Positions 49,098 to 57,532 of a DNA stretch of 64,000 nucleotides are shown here, piece by piece. The first letter of the stretch is position 1. Every line of letters starts with the position of its first letter. A program made the translations under genes and the position numbers. The notes under the pieces are model-generated. The model made no database searches, had not been told where the DNA came from, and was given only the letters and a program-made list of their open reading frames with translations. Origin of the DNA: Hyphomicrobiales bacterium (GTDB taxonomy: Bacteria; Pseudomonadota; Alphaproteobacteria; Rhizobiales; Xanthobacteraceae); assembly GCA_018335895.1 (NCBI GenBank), contig JAGXQU010000056.1, forward strand, positions 38,805 through 102,804. Reading direction: 5' to 3'.

Positions 49098-50378
49098 ATG
49101 CATCCGCTTGTTATCGGTACACACGTCGTTTCACGTGAACCCGTGTTTCTGTCGGGCGCTGACAGAATGCGACACCTCTACGTCGTCGGGCAGACCGGAA
49201 CAGGTAAGTCCAACACTCTTGTCGAGCTTGCACGCCAAGACCTTGAAGGAGGGGAAGGTGTGGCTTTTATCGACCCGCACGGTGAAACGGCCGAGCACCT
49301 CTTGCGCCTTATACCGCCGAGCCGGATCGCCGACGTTATTCTCATAGACCCGACCGACTCCGAGCGTCCCGTGGGATTCAATCCTCTCCATGAGCCGGAC
49401 CCGGCACTCCGAGCGCGCAGAGCGGACGACATCACATCCGCCTTTCGGCACTTGTTTTCCGACTCCTGGGGACCGCGCCTTGAACACTTTCTGCGCAGCG
49501 CCTGCCGTACGCTCCTCGACCACCCGCAAGGCGACCTACTCGCGATTCCAATTCTTTTCCTCAATCAAAAGTATCGAGCTCGCGCGCTTCACTACGTCAC
49601 GGACCCGGTGAACCGCTTCTTTTGGGAAGTGGAATTTCCCTCATACGGCGAGCGAATTCTTGCCGAGGGTTTGTCACCGATATTCAACAAGGTGTCTCAG
49701 GCGGTCTCGTCGCCAGCCATTCGCAATATATTCGGTCAACCGACTTCGACATTTGACCTTGTGCGCTCAATGAACGCCGGGAAAATACTCATCGTGAAGG
49801 CATCGAAAGGCCAAATTGGCGAAGCGCAGGCACGCTTGCTCGGCGCTCTCATGGTTTCTTCAATATGCCAAGCCGCTCTCTCGCGCGGAACACATGAGCG
49901 ACCGTTCCATTTATATGTGGACGAGTTTCACAGCTTCGCCACTGACAGCTTCTCGCTCATTCTCTCGGAAGCGCGAAAGTATGGGCTCTCGCTCACGCTC
50001 GCCCACCAGTTCCTTGAACAACTCCCCCAGCCCCTATCAAGCGCGGTGTTTGGTAACTGCGGTTCTTTTCTTTCTTTCCGCGTTGGAGCCCGTGACGCCG
50101 AGGCGGTTGCATCTCACCTTGGACTCAACAATCCGGACGAGCTTCTCGATTTGCAAAATTTTCGCGCCATCGGGCGATTTCTTCACGCGGGAATGCCGAG
50201 CGACCCGCAGCGCCTGTATACCGACAAGGCACCGGACGGCAGCACACGAATAGCGGATAAGGCGCGACGCCATAGCCGTGTACGCGCTACGCGCGCCCGG
50301 GACAAAGTGGAGGGACGGATAGCGCGTGTGCTCGCCATTCCCGAAGAGCCGAAGAAGAAAAAGGGCCGCTCGTGGTGA
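49098..50378 (+). CDS. VirD4/TraG-like ATPase (ATPase B, element 2)
   Basis: 426 aa from ATG 49098 (the longer frame from 49038 starts in a repeat-rich region). Walker A VGQTGTGKSNTL (about 31-42), AFIDPHGETAEH, RPVGFNPLHEP, FRHLFSDSWGPRLEHFLRSA, and Walker B LYVDEFHSFATD. Close homologue of ATPase B in element 1 (11866-13143) by motif order and length. It has no TM segment. Encoded alone, with an operator-like region upstream. In a phage with its own terminase this motor is not obviously for packaging; it may act in replication, partition or conjugative-type transfer. Confidence 0.87.
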   Translation: MHPLVIGTHVVSREPVFLSGADRMRHLYVVGQTGTGKSNTLVELARQDLEGGEGVAFIDPHGETAEHLLRLIPPSRIADVILIDPTDSERPVGFNPLHEPDPALRARRADDITSAFRHLFSDSWGPRLEHFLRSACRTLLDHPQGDLLAIPILFLNQKYRARALHYVTDPVNRFFWEVEFPSYGERILAEGLSPIFNKVSQAVSSPAIRNIFGQPTSTFDLVRSMNAGKILIVKASKGQIGEAQARLLGALMVSSICQAALSRGTHERPFHLYVDEFHSFATDSFSLILSEARKYGLSLTLAHQFLEQLPQPLSSAVFGNCGSFLSFRVGARDAEAVASHLGLNNPDELLDLQNFRAIGRFLHAGMPSDPQRLYTDKAPDGSTRIADKARRHSRVRATRARDKVEGRIARVLAIPEEPKKKKGRSW

Positions 50379-50601
50379 TGTGAGTTATCCCCACAATGCA
50401 TTTGCACGTTTGCGTGCATATGATTCAATTCATAGCAGGAGAGGAAAGCCCGCAGAGGGGGAGCAGAAATATCGGTTAGGCCGAATACCAGCGAGGCGGT
50501 CGCGCAATCGCCCAAGTGAAAGAAACAATTTCGCTTAAAATCGGTATCCCTCTCTTTGAGCTTTTCTCTCGGTCGATTTTAGAAACCAATTCACGTTCTC
50601 T

Positions 50602-50787
50602 ATGTTCAAGCATTCAGTAGTGATTGACGGCATCAGTTACGCAAAGGGCTCCCCGGAAGCGAAGCGAGCTCAACGCGTGAAGGAATGGGAAGACGAACAA
50701 ATCGACCCATACTTTCTGCCGAGCACTACATTGTGGAGCATCCTTTTGGTCGGTTTGCTCACGTTTTTACCAGCATCATTCGTTTAG
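50602..50787 (+). CDS. Small protein with C-terminal TM
   Basis: 61 aa; KEWEDEQIDPYF then a hydrophobic end (about 44-60, LWSILLVGLLTFLPASF). Starts a dense run of small early genes after ATPase B. No family recognized. Confidence 0.5.
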   Translation: MFKHSVVIDGISYAKGSPEAKRAQRVKEWEDEQIDPYFLPSTTLWSILLVGLLTFLPASFV

Positions 50788-50789
50788 GT

Positions 50790-50870
50790 ATGTCTTACCC
50801 AGTTCCCGCGACAGACCCCGACAATATCAACGGGGACGCAGACGAGAACGATACTGAAGAAAATGAGTAG
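50790..50870 (+). CDS. Acidic 26-aa peptide
   Basis: 26 codons from ATG 50790, 2 bp after the previous stop, ending in an acidic Asp/Glu/Asn-rich tail (NGDADENDTEENE). Tight packing supports it; otherwise nothing known. Confidence 0.35.
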   Translation: MSYPVPATDPDNINGDADENDTEENE

Positions 50871-51057
50871 TATGAAAACTACCGCAAAAACAATTCAGTT
50901 CGCAAAAATCGCAGGGCTCATTCTCGTTGGAAAAAATGAGGACGGCTCTCCGCAGTGGCTCGGTTCTCGCCAGCAGTTCGCCAACTTCTCAACGTGGCTC
51001 AACTTGTCGAAGCTTGGAGCGTTTCCGATTTATCCGTGGAAGCTTTTCTCGATATGA
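50863..51057 (+). CDS. Small hypothetical early protein
   Basis: 64 aa (start 50863 or 50872); mixed composition (TIQFAKIAGLILVGKNEDGS). Its stop overlaps the next start (ATGA at 51054). No family recognized. Confidence 0.5.
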   Translation: MSSMKTTAKTIQFAKIAGLILVGKNEDGSPQWLGSRQQFANFSTWLNLSKLGAFPIYPWKLFSI

Positions 51058-51266
51058 TTCTCATCGCACCGCGTTCTGACAGCGAACAGCGTCGTCGAGA
51101 GTTCATTCGGGACTACGCAAAGAAAGCAAAGCCCGGAAACTTTGCTTGGAGAAAAGTGGAGCGGTTGCAGGGAGAGGACGGAGATTTTTCCGTTCTCGAC
51201 CACGGCACCGAGTACAGCCCACGGCACTATGAGCCGGTGGCATTAGCAGAAGGAGAAGTATTCTAA
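51054..51266 (+). CDS. Small hypothetical protein
   Basis: 70 aa from ATG 51054 coupled to the previous stop. Basic start (LIAPRSDSEQRRREFIRDYA), ends acidic. Precedes the SSB-like gene. Unknown. Confidence 0.5.
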   Translation: MILIAPRSDSEQRRREFIRDYAKKAKPGNFAWRKVERLQGEDGDFSVLDHGTEYSPRHYEPVALAEGEVF

Positions 51267-51282
51267 TCATTCACACATTCGT

Positions 51283-51891
51283 ATGGCACTTACAGCACCA
51301 GTTGGAAAAAAGTTCGAGCCGGTTCCAAAAGGAAATCACGTCGCTCGGCTTTATAAGATTATTCACATCGGAACAATTGAGGATACGTGGCAGGGCGAAA
51401 CAAAACTCGTCGACAAGGTTCAGCTCACCTTTGAGCTCTGCAATGAGAAAAAGACGTTTAAGGATGGCGACGAGCCACGACCTCTCGCAATCTCAACGCC
51501 AATACTCACACTCTCAATGAACGAGAAGGCGACCCTCCGAAAGCTCGTCGAGGGAATAATTGGCACGGCTCTAACGGACAAGGAAGCCGAAATCTTCGAC
51601 ATCGAACAGCTTCTTGGCGAAGCGTGTCTCTTGAACGTTATTCACAAGGACTCCCCGAAGGGCATCCGCGCGAACATCCAAGGAGCGTCACCACTTCCAA
51701 AAGGAATGACCGCACCGGATATGGTCAACGAAGCGCGCTCCATTGACGTGAACACGGCTTCTCAAATTGAAATCCGCGACTTGCCAAACTTCATTCGAGA
51801 AAAAATGGAGACGAGCAAGGAATATCAGCAACGCTTTGGCGAAGGCGCGCAGGCCGAAGGTGGAGTAACTAAGGACGACATTCCTTTCTAG
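51283..51891 (+). CDS. Phage single-stranded-DNA-binding-like protein
   Basis: 202 aa. An OB-fold-like beta core (VARLYKIIHIGTIEDTWQGE, KVQLTFELCNEKKTFKDGDE) and, strikingly, a C-terminus TKDDIPF, the acidic-tip motif by which bacterial SSBs recruit partner proteins. Replication/recombination role fits the nearby NinB-like gene. Confidence 0.75.
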   Translation: MALTAPVGKKFEPVPKGNHVARLYKIIHIGTIEDTWQGETKLVDKVQLTFELCNEKKTFKDGDEPRPLAISTPILTLSMNEKATLRKLVEGIIGTALTDKEAEIFDIEQLLGEACLLNVIHKDSPKGIRANIQGASPLPKGMTAPDMVNEARSIDVNTASQIEIRDLPNFIREKMETSKEYQQRFGEGAQAEGGVTKDDIPF

Positions 51892-51892
51892 T

Positions 51893-52228
51893 ATGAGCTT
51901 GGAGGAAAAAATCGCCGAGGTGAGAGCGTTGATAAGTCAGCGCGACGAGATTGACCGCAAAATAGCGGAGCTACTCGGGGGAACTACTCTTAAGGTAGCT
52001 CCTCAGTCGCGCCAAAGGAAATGGCATAAAGCGGACAGTAAGGGGAAAGAACTCAAGAACGAGATAGACCAATTTCACCAAAGGAAGGGTCACAAGGACA
52101 CAGAGCAAATCGAAAGATTGCTCATCGAAGGCAAGACAGTTGGCGAAGTTGTTCAGCTTGTCGAAGTGTCTGCTCCAACCGTCTACATCATTAAAGCGCG
52201 GTTGAAGAGAGATGGGAAAATTCTATGA
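51893..52228 (+). CDS. HTH/coiled-coil protein
   Basis: 111 aa: an N-terminal helical segment (SLEEKIAEVRALISQRDEID), a basic middle, and a C-terminal HTH-like stretch (LIEGKTVGEVVQLVEVSAPT, VYIIKARLKRDG). Starts 1 bp after SSB stop; stop overlaps the next start. Possible transcription regulator; unknown. Confidence 0.6.
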   Translation: MSLEEKIAEVRALISQRDEIDRKIAELLGGTTLKVAPQSRQRKWHKADSKGKELKNEIDQFHQRKGHKDTEQIERLLIEGKTVGEVVQLVEVSAPTVYIIKARLKRDGKIL

Positions 52229-52314
52229 CCTACCAATCCCGCAGAGCATACCGGCGCCTGAAGCGAGAATTCAAACAGAAAGTATTCTCGGGGCGTATCG
52301 GGCTTATTGAGTAA
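52225..52314 (+). CDS. 29-aa basic peptide
   Basis: 29 codons, start coupled (ATGA) to the gene before. Basic (RRAYRRLKREFKQKVFSGRI). May be an RNA- or DNA-binding micropeptide or a translational coupler. Confidence 0.35.
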   Translation: MTYQSRRAYRRLKREFKQKVFSGRIGLIE

Positions 52315-52365
52315 GTCCGCTTTTTCTCCCGAATGAGAAAAGCGCGGAAGTTCATTGTCTAGCGT

Positions 52366-52506
52366 ATGGCAAAGCCCAAACAGCAAAAGCCGTCCAAGCA
52401 AGGTTTCGTAGAGTGGATGCAGAAGCACGGCCACTCAATGAAGGGACTGGATGCAATCTCAATCGGCTTGTACTTCCGTAGTTACTCGCGTTCGCTTCAA
52501 TTATAA
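52366..52506 (+). CDS. Small basic protein before NinB-like gene
   Basis: 46 aa from ATG 52366: MAKPKQQKPSKQGFVEWMQK then an aromatic end (LYFRSYSRSLQL). Ends 4 bp before the next start. Unknown. Confidence 0.45.
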   Translation: MAKPKQQKPSKQGFVEWMQKHGHSMKGLDAISIGLYFRSYSRSLQL

Positions 52507-52510
52507 TTGT

Positions 52511-52933
52511 ATGACTGAATTCCATGCGAAAATCGAAAAAGGCGAGGTCGTCTTCCCTTCGATGAAAGCGTCTATCGCCTGGAAGGGGTGGAAGGAAACG
52601 CACGATGGTGTTTCCATCGTCATTAGTGAGGATAAGCCCTCCCGTTCCCGTTCGCAGAATTCGTTCTACTGGACGTATCTCGAAGTCATTGCGCGGGACA
52701 CGGGGGATAACGCCGACGACTTGCACGAGTTCTTCAAGCGGAAACTTCTCGCCCCTGTCTTCAAAACAATCCGGGGCGAGGAAGTGAAGCTTCCAAGAAG
52801 CACGACGGATTTAGACAAGCTCGAATTCACCGAATATCTGGACAAGATTGCCGCGCTCACAGGCATTCCTATCCCCGACCCCGCAGCAGCAGGGTTTACA
52901 AGCGATTATTCATTAAAAACACAAACTTCATGA
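52511..52933 (+). CDS. NinB-like recombination protein
   Basis: 140 aa with the NinB pattern (SIVISEDKPSRSRSQNSFYW, HEFFKRKLLAPVFKTIRGEE, then an LPRSTTDLDKLEFTEYLDKI end). NinB in lambdoid phages binds ssDNA and helps recombination together with host RecA. Position next to the SSB-like gene fits. Stop overlaps the next start (ATGA). Confidence 0.82.
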   Translation: MTEFHAKIEKGEVVFPSMKASIAWKGWKETHDGVSIVISEDKPSRSRSQNSFYWTYLEVIARDTGDNADDLHEFFKRKLLAPVFKTIRGEEVKLPRSTTDLDKLEFTEYLDKIAALTGIPIPDPAAAGFTSDYSLKTQTS

Positions 52934-53094
52934 CAAACATTAAAGCAGAAGACGGCACGCGATACCGAAACGCACGAATCTGGAAGAAGACACTTCCGAA
53001 GCTCCGAGCGCGTGTATTCCGGGAAACGCAGAAGCAAGGTCGAAGAGTATCGCAAGCCGAGTATCTTCACGCTCTCATTGAGCGCGACAAGTAG
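52930..53094 (+). CDS. Small basic protein
   Basis: 54 aa from the coupled ATG 52930. Highly basic (RIWKKTLPKLRARVFRETQK). Unknown; DNA or RNA contact is plausible. Confidence 0.5.
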   Translation: MTNIKAEDGTRYRNARIWKKTLPKLRARVFRETQKQGRRVSQAEYLHALIERDK

Positions 53095-53097
53095 CGT

Positions 53098-53367
53098 ATG
53101 AAGGGTGCTCACCCTATCGGCGTACAGCAAACCTCTCTCTTTGCGTGGCACACGAAAGTAAAGCCATCGCTCGGAGAAAGGCAGAAAGCCGTACTCGCTG
53201 AAATAAGAAAAGCCGAGCACGACATGACGAACGCAGAAATCGCGGCTTCCATGCACGTACCTATCAACTGCATCACGCCTCGAACTTTTGAGCTTCGTCG
53301 TCTCGGATTAGTAGAAGAAGCCACGCGCCGTCCATGCAGAGTCACGGGCTCAATGGCGATGGCGTGA
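53098..53367 (+). CDS. Winged-HTH regulator-like protein
   Basis: 89 aa with a wHTH (LGERQKAVLAEIRKAEHDMT, NAEIAASMHVPINCITPRTF, ELRRLGLVEEATRRPCRVTG). Similar domains act as phage late or early regulators. Overlaps the next gene by 34 bp. Confidence 0.65.
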   Translation: MKGAHPIGVQQTSLFAWHTKVKPSLGERQKAVLAEIRKAEHDMTNAEIAASMHVPINCITPRTFELRRLGLVEEATRRPCRVTGSMAMA

Positions 53368-53627
53368 CGCGAAACGCGAGTGTGAAAATCGCTACTGGCA
53401 CTTACGCAGAGGTAGTGAACGATACTCTTGTTCCCATGAACAACGGGATGATTGGGAAGATTACACGCATTTTCAAGTTTGAAGGCGATGACTGGTACGA
53501 AATCACGGCTGAAAACTACGGGCCATACATGAAGGGGACGAGCGGAGCGGAAAAGAAGGTTCGAGCATGGGTTCGGGGAAATCACCGAGCATTGCCTTTA
53601 TCAAAGATTAGGTTGAGAAATTCATAG
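53334..53627 (+). CDS. SH3/KOW-like small protein
   Basis: 97 aa (start at 53334; GTG codons at 53364 and 53382 are alternatives). Contains NNGMIGKITRIFKFEGDDWY, a KOW/SH3-like beta pattern. Unknown function. Confidence 0.5.
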   Translation: MQSHGLNGDGVTRNASVKIATGTYAEVVNDTLVPMNNGMIGKITRIFKFEGDDWYEITAENYGPYMKGTSGAEKKVRAWVRGNHRALPLSKIRLRNS

Positions 53628-53633
53628 ATATAT

Positions 53634-53822
53634 ATGACACACCCCGAAATCTGGCCGCTCGTCATTGAAGACATGCAGAGCAGAGACAAATTTCGGCAGA
53701 GCAAAAAAGGAACAACACTCACGGCGATGGATAAATTCGGCGGCTTGCAGAACGCCTATGAAGAACCTCTCGACCTAGTTTGCAATCCAAAAAGCAGTCT
53801 ACGGCCGAGACCACAAGCCTAA
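53634..53822 (+). pseudogene. Truncated MazG-like/phage nucleotide-hydrolase relative
   Basis: 62 aa. The start (EIWPLVIEDMQSRDKF, then GTTLT and NAYEEPLDLV) follows the common phage pattern with KYGTxLxxxNGRDxLxDAYEEALDL, in which the Glu/Asp residues bind metal. Here KYGT is KKGT, the NGRD is absent, and the conserved helix ends abruptly in a foreign tail (VCNPKSSLRPRPQA) 28 bp before the stop of the Type IIG gene. It looks disrupted by insertion of that cargo. Confidence 0.5.
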
Positions 53823-53849
53823 ACTCCTGGTATCTGCTAGCGGTCCTGA

Positions 53850-56825
53850 TTATGCTTTCCCGCCATTGAATGATGGTTCATCACCTAGCTTTTTTCGCAA
53901 CACCGCAATTCTTGCAAGTGCTGTAGCTAGGTTTGGAATCTTCACTAACTCTCTCAATACAAACTCGTCGAGGGCCGCCCTTGTGCTATCTATCGCGATT
54001 TGATGAGCAGGCAGAAAGGGATTGCCTTTGTTTTTTTCAAAGAAGGCGTTCGCTGCCTTTAGTTGGGCGGCTGAGAGCTTCCTCGGATCAAGCATCGCTA
54101 GCTTCACCATTTGCGTTGTAGTTATCGAACCTCGCCCGTCCTGTGATTTGTTCGCACCCCACCAATAGCTCAGGATACCAAACGTACTGTTACACCACAG
54201 CGATGCGATGATGTCGTGACCCGATACGTTCATCTTAAACGAAGGCCAAGCACGGCCCCCTATGCTTTCCTCTTTAGTTATCGCGAATGCAAGGCTCTGC
54301 GAATTAAATCGGAAATCCGTGTTGAGATGCAGTCGGGACCGCGTTGCCCAGATGCGTTCTCGCCGTTCGTCTAGAACGATCTTTTCCTTGGCGGACTTTC
54401 CGACACGTGGGATGCCTTCTGAATCGTATGCAATTTCAAGTGTGCGCTCCTTGTCCATGTCGTGGCTGTTCAGCACAGGAAACGTTGCGGCATGGCCCGC
54501 TTTGACATCTCTAATCTTGAACGGCCCGCGCGCAGCGCCACCAGAAACCCCGGAGCCGTCAACATCGAGATGATAAGGGCCGACCTCACCTAGCTCTTCA
54601 AACTTGCACATTGCGACAGGAAGAGCTTCGGACTTCGGCATACCTGGTAGCCAGATCGTGTTGTTAGCGACTAGCTGATGCACGACCTGAGCTACGGAGT
54701 GGTCGGCAATCCGAAACAGCGGCCACGGATCATTTGGCCCTATAGGACCCGAGATCATTTCCCCGATACGCACGTCACCAAGATCGAGCGGTGTACCACC
54801 CATCGGCCCGTTCTCAAGCGCTGCAAGTGTCCCGCTTTCAACGGCTTCACGGATAAGGCGCGCAATTTCCGTACCTTCAAACGGGGCAGACGGTTTCGCC
54901 GTTAGGCTAATGCTGCTAACCCGTTTCGCAGGCCCACCGCCCTTTTTGGCAACAACGAGGCATTCACCAGTTCCGGTGTCGGCAGAAAAAGCGAAGCTGC
55001 CTGAACTGGAGCTCGCAATAGTCACCACAACAATTTCGTTGTAATTTTTTCTAATCAACTCACGACACGCTTCCCACGCTGCGCCAGATAGAAACGTAAT
55101 GGGCAGCACGAGTGCAATGTAACCACCAACTTTCGTTTTGTTGTGGCTCATTTGTACGAATATGCTGGCTTCTCCAGCATTGCCGTGTGCAGCGGTCCCC
55201 TGCGTCAGCTTCTTGGTCCGAGCGGACATCAACTCTTGTTCTTCTGCTTCAGTTCCAAATGCAGCAAACATTGGTAAAGGAACGTCGCTTGTCTTTCCGC
55301 CACCGCCAGTGAGACGAGTAAAAGGAGGATTCATCACTACGAGATCGAAGCTTTGATCCTCTACACCGCTACCACCGAGAACCGCCCATGGGTCTTCTTC
55401 TGTATCGCCAGCCGCACCTACGCCTTTCGCTCCAATGTCGATAATAGAGAGCGCACCTTGCGTGGATAAAAATTCGATTGCACCCAGGCTCACAGAGCCG
55501 TCTTTCTGGCGACCAAATGGGAGCGTCAAAATTTTAGTACGCTTGTAACGTTGTTCAGGGAAGGCTGATGAGAGCATTGAGGCTGTGATGTGTGTTGCCG
55601 ACGGCATCACATCACATCCAACGATTACGTTCTCAATAAATTTGGGATGAAGTGTTTTCGCAGAAACACCATTTGTTTCAAGATACCGCCTTACTTCACT
55701 ATAAGCGCCGCACAGGAGCGAACCCGTGCCACAAGCGAAATCGCCAATCCGCAACTTTGTTGCGTCGGCTTCTGTCCACGCCAATCCGTTTGGAGCAGTG
55801 CTTTCTCGGAACACAAGTCCATTCAAAAGCGCCGCCGATGCAGGCGTGGTGTAGAACGTCGCTAGGAAACGTCGGTCGCTGATCAACCGCTGAAAGATAA
55901 CGCCTGACAAATCAGAACTTTTTCCTAGATTAAGAGTAAGGAGAACGCTCGCTGTTTTGTGCATTTTCTTCAACAAATCACCAGCCACGTTCGTGGGAAC
56001 GCATTGCAGCAGGCTTCGTGCGATTCCAAAGATAGGCCAGTAATTGATTTTGAGAATTTTCGTCCACTCGGCAATTACTATGGCCTTCGTCATCTCAGGC
56101 CCACTATTCATCTCGTCGAGGCTTTGTACATCTTCCAGACCGTCGGAACGCCCCGCGAGATTCTCCTGAAAGACGAACGCATTGATGAGAATGGTTGCGG
56201 CCATTCGAAATGTCTGAAGATTTGCTTCCTGCTTGAGTGCGGCTGCCACCTTGTCTACGACACCCGAATGTGTCGTGGCCATTGAGTCCAGTGTCGCCGC
56301 GATCTCTGAAGCGCCCAGCTCTAGAGCGTCCGCGCCTTTCTGAATAACGCTTTGAGGTGTAGCCGACCCTTGAATGGTGCCGAAGAGGCTTCTCAGATTG
56401 CCCCTGACGTAGCCCTTTGCGGGCCATCGTTCATAGTGCGTATTCGTGGAGCCTGTGAGTACGCAGTATTCAAAGTCGTCTGCTTTTTTCAGCTCCACCA
56501 GAAGTTTTGTGGCTGAGGTTTTTTTGAATCGTGCAGGAATTTTGATTGCGAGCACAACTTGAATCATTGCCCCGGTCTTTGTAGTTACCTCGCCAAGCCT
56601 ACTTGCGGCATCAGCCTCGACGGAATTTGCGGGTTCAAACTCTGTTTCGAGGCAAATCGGTGGGACGCCCGGCTCTAGTATTAAAATGTCGGGGCGTAGG
56701 GCCTTTTTTTTAAGGATAGCTTCCGTGTTCTCGCTGGAAACATGATCGTGGACGCGCCAATCGGTATTAATTTCGCGCAACGCAGCAGCTATCTGGTCGT
56801 TTATGGACAATTCCGAATTAGCCAT
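53850..56825 (-). CDS. Type IIG-like restriction-modification enzyme (N6-adenine methylase fusion)
   Basis: 991 aa. The N-terminus resembles a PD-(D/E)XK nuclease (RPDILIL with Asp46, CLETEFEP with Glu60 and Glu62). A helical linker is followed by a gamma-class N6-adenine methyltransferase: motif I GDFACGTGSLL (361-371) and motif IV NPPFTR (499-504). The C-terminal third (about 700-990) would be the target recognition domain. One protein carrying nuclease, methylase and recognition parts is the Type IIG plan, or the related BREX/PglX-like solitary form. No separate specificity gene. It sits at the right end of element 2 and reads inward, as cargo would. The nuclease assignment is moderate. 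Confidence 0.82.
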   Translation of the reverse strand: MANSELSINDQIAAALREINTDWRVHDHVSSENTEAILKKKALRPDILILEPGVPPICLETEFEPANSVEADAASRLGEVTTKTGAMIQVVLAIKIPARFKKTSATKLLVELKKADDFEYCVLTGSTNTHYERWPAKGYVRGNLRSLFGTIQGSATPQSVIQKGADALELGASEIAATLDSMATTHSGVVDKVAAALKQEANLQTFRMAATILINAFVFQENLAGRSDGLEDVQSLDEMNSGPEMTKAIVIAEWTKILKINYWPIFGIARSLLQCVPTNVAGDLLKKMHKTASVLLTLNLGKSSDLSGVIFQRLISDRRFLATFYTTPASAALLNGLVFRESTAPNGLAWTEADATKLRIGDFACGTGSLLCGAYSEVRRYLETNGVSAKTLHPKFIENVIVGCDVMPSATHITASMLSSAFPEQRYKRTKILTLPFGRQKDGSVSLGAIEFLSTQGALSIIDIGAKGVGAAGDTEEDPWAVLGGSGVEDQSFDLVVMNPPFTRLTGGGGKTSDVPLPMFAAFGTEAEEQELMSARTKKLTQGTAAHGNAGEASIFVQMSHNKTKVGGYIALVLPITFLSGAAWEACRELIRKNYNEIVVVTIASSSSGSFAFSADTGTGECLVVAKKGGGPAKRVSSISLTAKPSAPFEGTEIARLIREAVESGTLAALENGPMGGTPLDLGDVRIGEMISGPIGPNDPWPLFRIADHSVAQVVHQLVANNTIWLPGMPKSEALPVAMCKFEELGEVGPYHLDVDGSGVSGGAARGPFKIRDVKAGHAATFPVLNSHDMDKERTLEIAYDSEGIPRVGKSAKEKIVLDERRERIWATRSRLHLNTDFRFNSQSLAFAITKEESIGGRAWPSFKMNVSGHDIIASLWCNSTFGILSYWWGANKSQDGRGSITTTQMVKLAMLDPRKLSAAQLKAANAFFEKNKGNPFLPAHQIAIDSTRAALDEFVLRELVKIPNLATALARIAVLRKKLGDEPSFNGGKA

Positions 56826-56960
56826 CGAACCTCCCGATTCGAGTAAGTTTATACATCGAATCGGTTAGAAGATTTATGCTGCAACAGCACATCCTTAAGC
56901 CAATACCGCCTCCGTCTCTCTTGACGCCACCGGCGGACTTGGAACAACTGAGCAATTGGT

Positions 56961-56997
56961 GCGGGTGTAGCTCAATGGTAGAGCAGTAGCTTCCCAA
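56961..56997 (+). other. Diverged tRNA-Gly 5' half inside element 2
   Basis: GCGGGTG acceptor strand, D-arm GCTC/GAGC, anticodon stem GTAGC and loop TTCCCAA (56991-56997), then non-tRNA sequence. It differs from the host-type half (778-814) at several positions. It directly precedes the HNH gene, suggesting that a small insertion split an older tRNA copy here. Confidence 0.7.
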
Positions 56998-57015
56998 TCG
57001 CAGGGGCGACTTGAG

Positions 57016-57375
57016 ATGCTACAATGGACGCTTGTGGCCTATCGAGACCTAAATGACCCTCGGCTTCGAGCCGCAAAGAAAAGATACTACGAGCGAAATA
57101 AACCGCGCTATCTCGAATATTCGCGGGAAAGGCGAGCCCGGTACATGGCGTTTCTACATGCTCAAAAAAACAAACCGTGCTCCGACTGCAAGAAGTTATA
57201 CCCCTACTACGTGATGGATTTTGACCACCGCCCAGGTGAACTGAAAGAATACGGAATCGCGAGCCTTCATTTCAAGAAAAACATCGCCCTCGCCAAAAAA
57301 GAAATAAAGAAGTGCGATTTGGTTTGCGCTAATTGCCATCGTATAAGAACCCACCAACGGCTTTTGCGGGCATAG
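57016..57375 (+). CDS. HNH endonuclease-like protein
   Basis: 119 aa. Basic helical N-terminus (LRAAKKRYYERNKPRYLEYS), zinc Cys pairs CSDC (54-58 region) and CANC, the catalytic core YYVMDFDHRP and VCANCHRIRTH. This is the common phage HNH family with a structural zinc. It lies between a tRNA 5' half (56961-56997) and an intact tRNA; its last three codons and stop (CGG GCA TAG) lie in the first bases of that tRNA gene. A homing-type role is plausible; the target cannot be told. Confidence 0.82.
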   Translation: MLQWTLVAYRDLNDPRLRAAKKRYYERNKPRYLEYSRERRARYMAFLHAQKNKPCSDCKKLYPYYVMDFDHRPGELKEYGIASLHFKKNIALAKKEIKKCDLVCANCHRIRTHQRLLRA

Positions 57376-57440
57376 CTCAGTGGTAGAGCGTCGGTTTCCC
57401 AAACCGAAGGTCGAGAGTTCAATCCTCTCTGCCCGCTCCA
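57366..57440 (+). tRNA. tRNA-Gly (anticodon CCC), complete
   Basis: Acceptor GCGGGCA/TGCCCGC, D-arm GCTC/GAGC, anticodon stem TCGGT/ACCGA with loop TTCCCAA (anticodon CCC), T-stem GAGAG/CTCTC with TTCAATC loop, and encoded CCA. All stems pair, so this gene is intact and self-consistent. It lies at the right end of element 2 and can replace the host tRNA that the elements split. It also contains a TTCCCAA, so it is itself a possible integration target. Confidence 0.95.
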
Positions 57441-57450
57441 ATTCTGTTCC

Positions 57451-57470
57451 GGTGCCTATGCGGTGCCTGG
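57451..57470 (+). repeat. Arm-type repeat pair, right end of element 2
   Basis: GGTGCCTAT (57451-57459) and GGTGCCTGG (57462-57470), 11-bp period, 63 bp before the core at 57533. Matches the left pair at 21555-21574. Confidence 0.65.
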
Positions 57471-57532
57471 GCTTTTTGAAAATAGCGAACAAGTGCCGAA
57501 AAGCTTGGAGTATTTGCATTGTGACGCACAGC

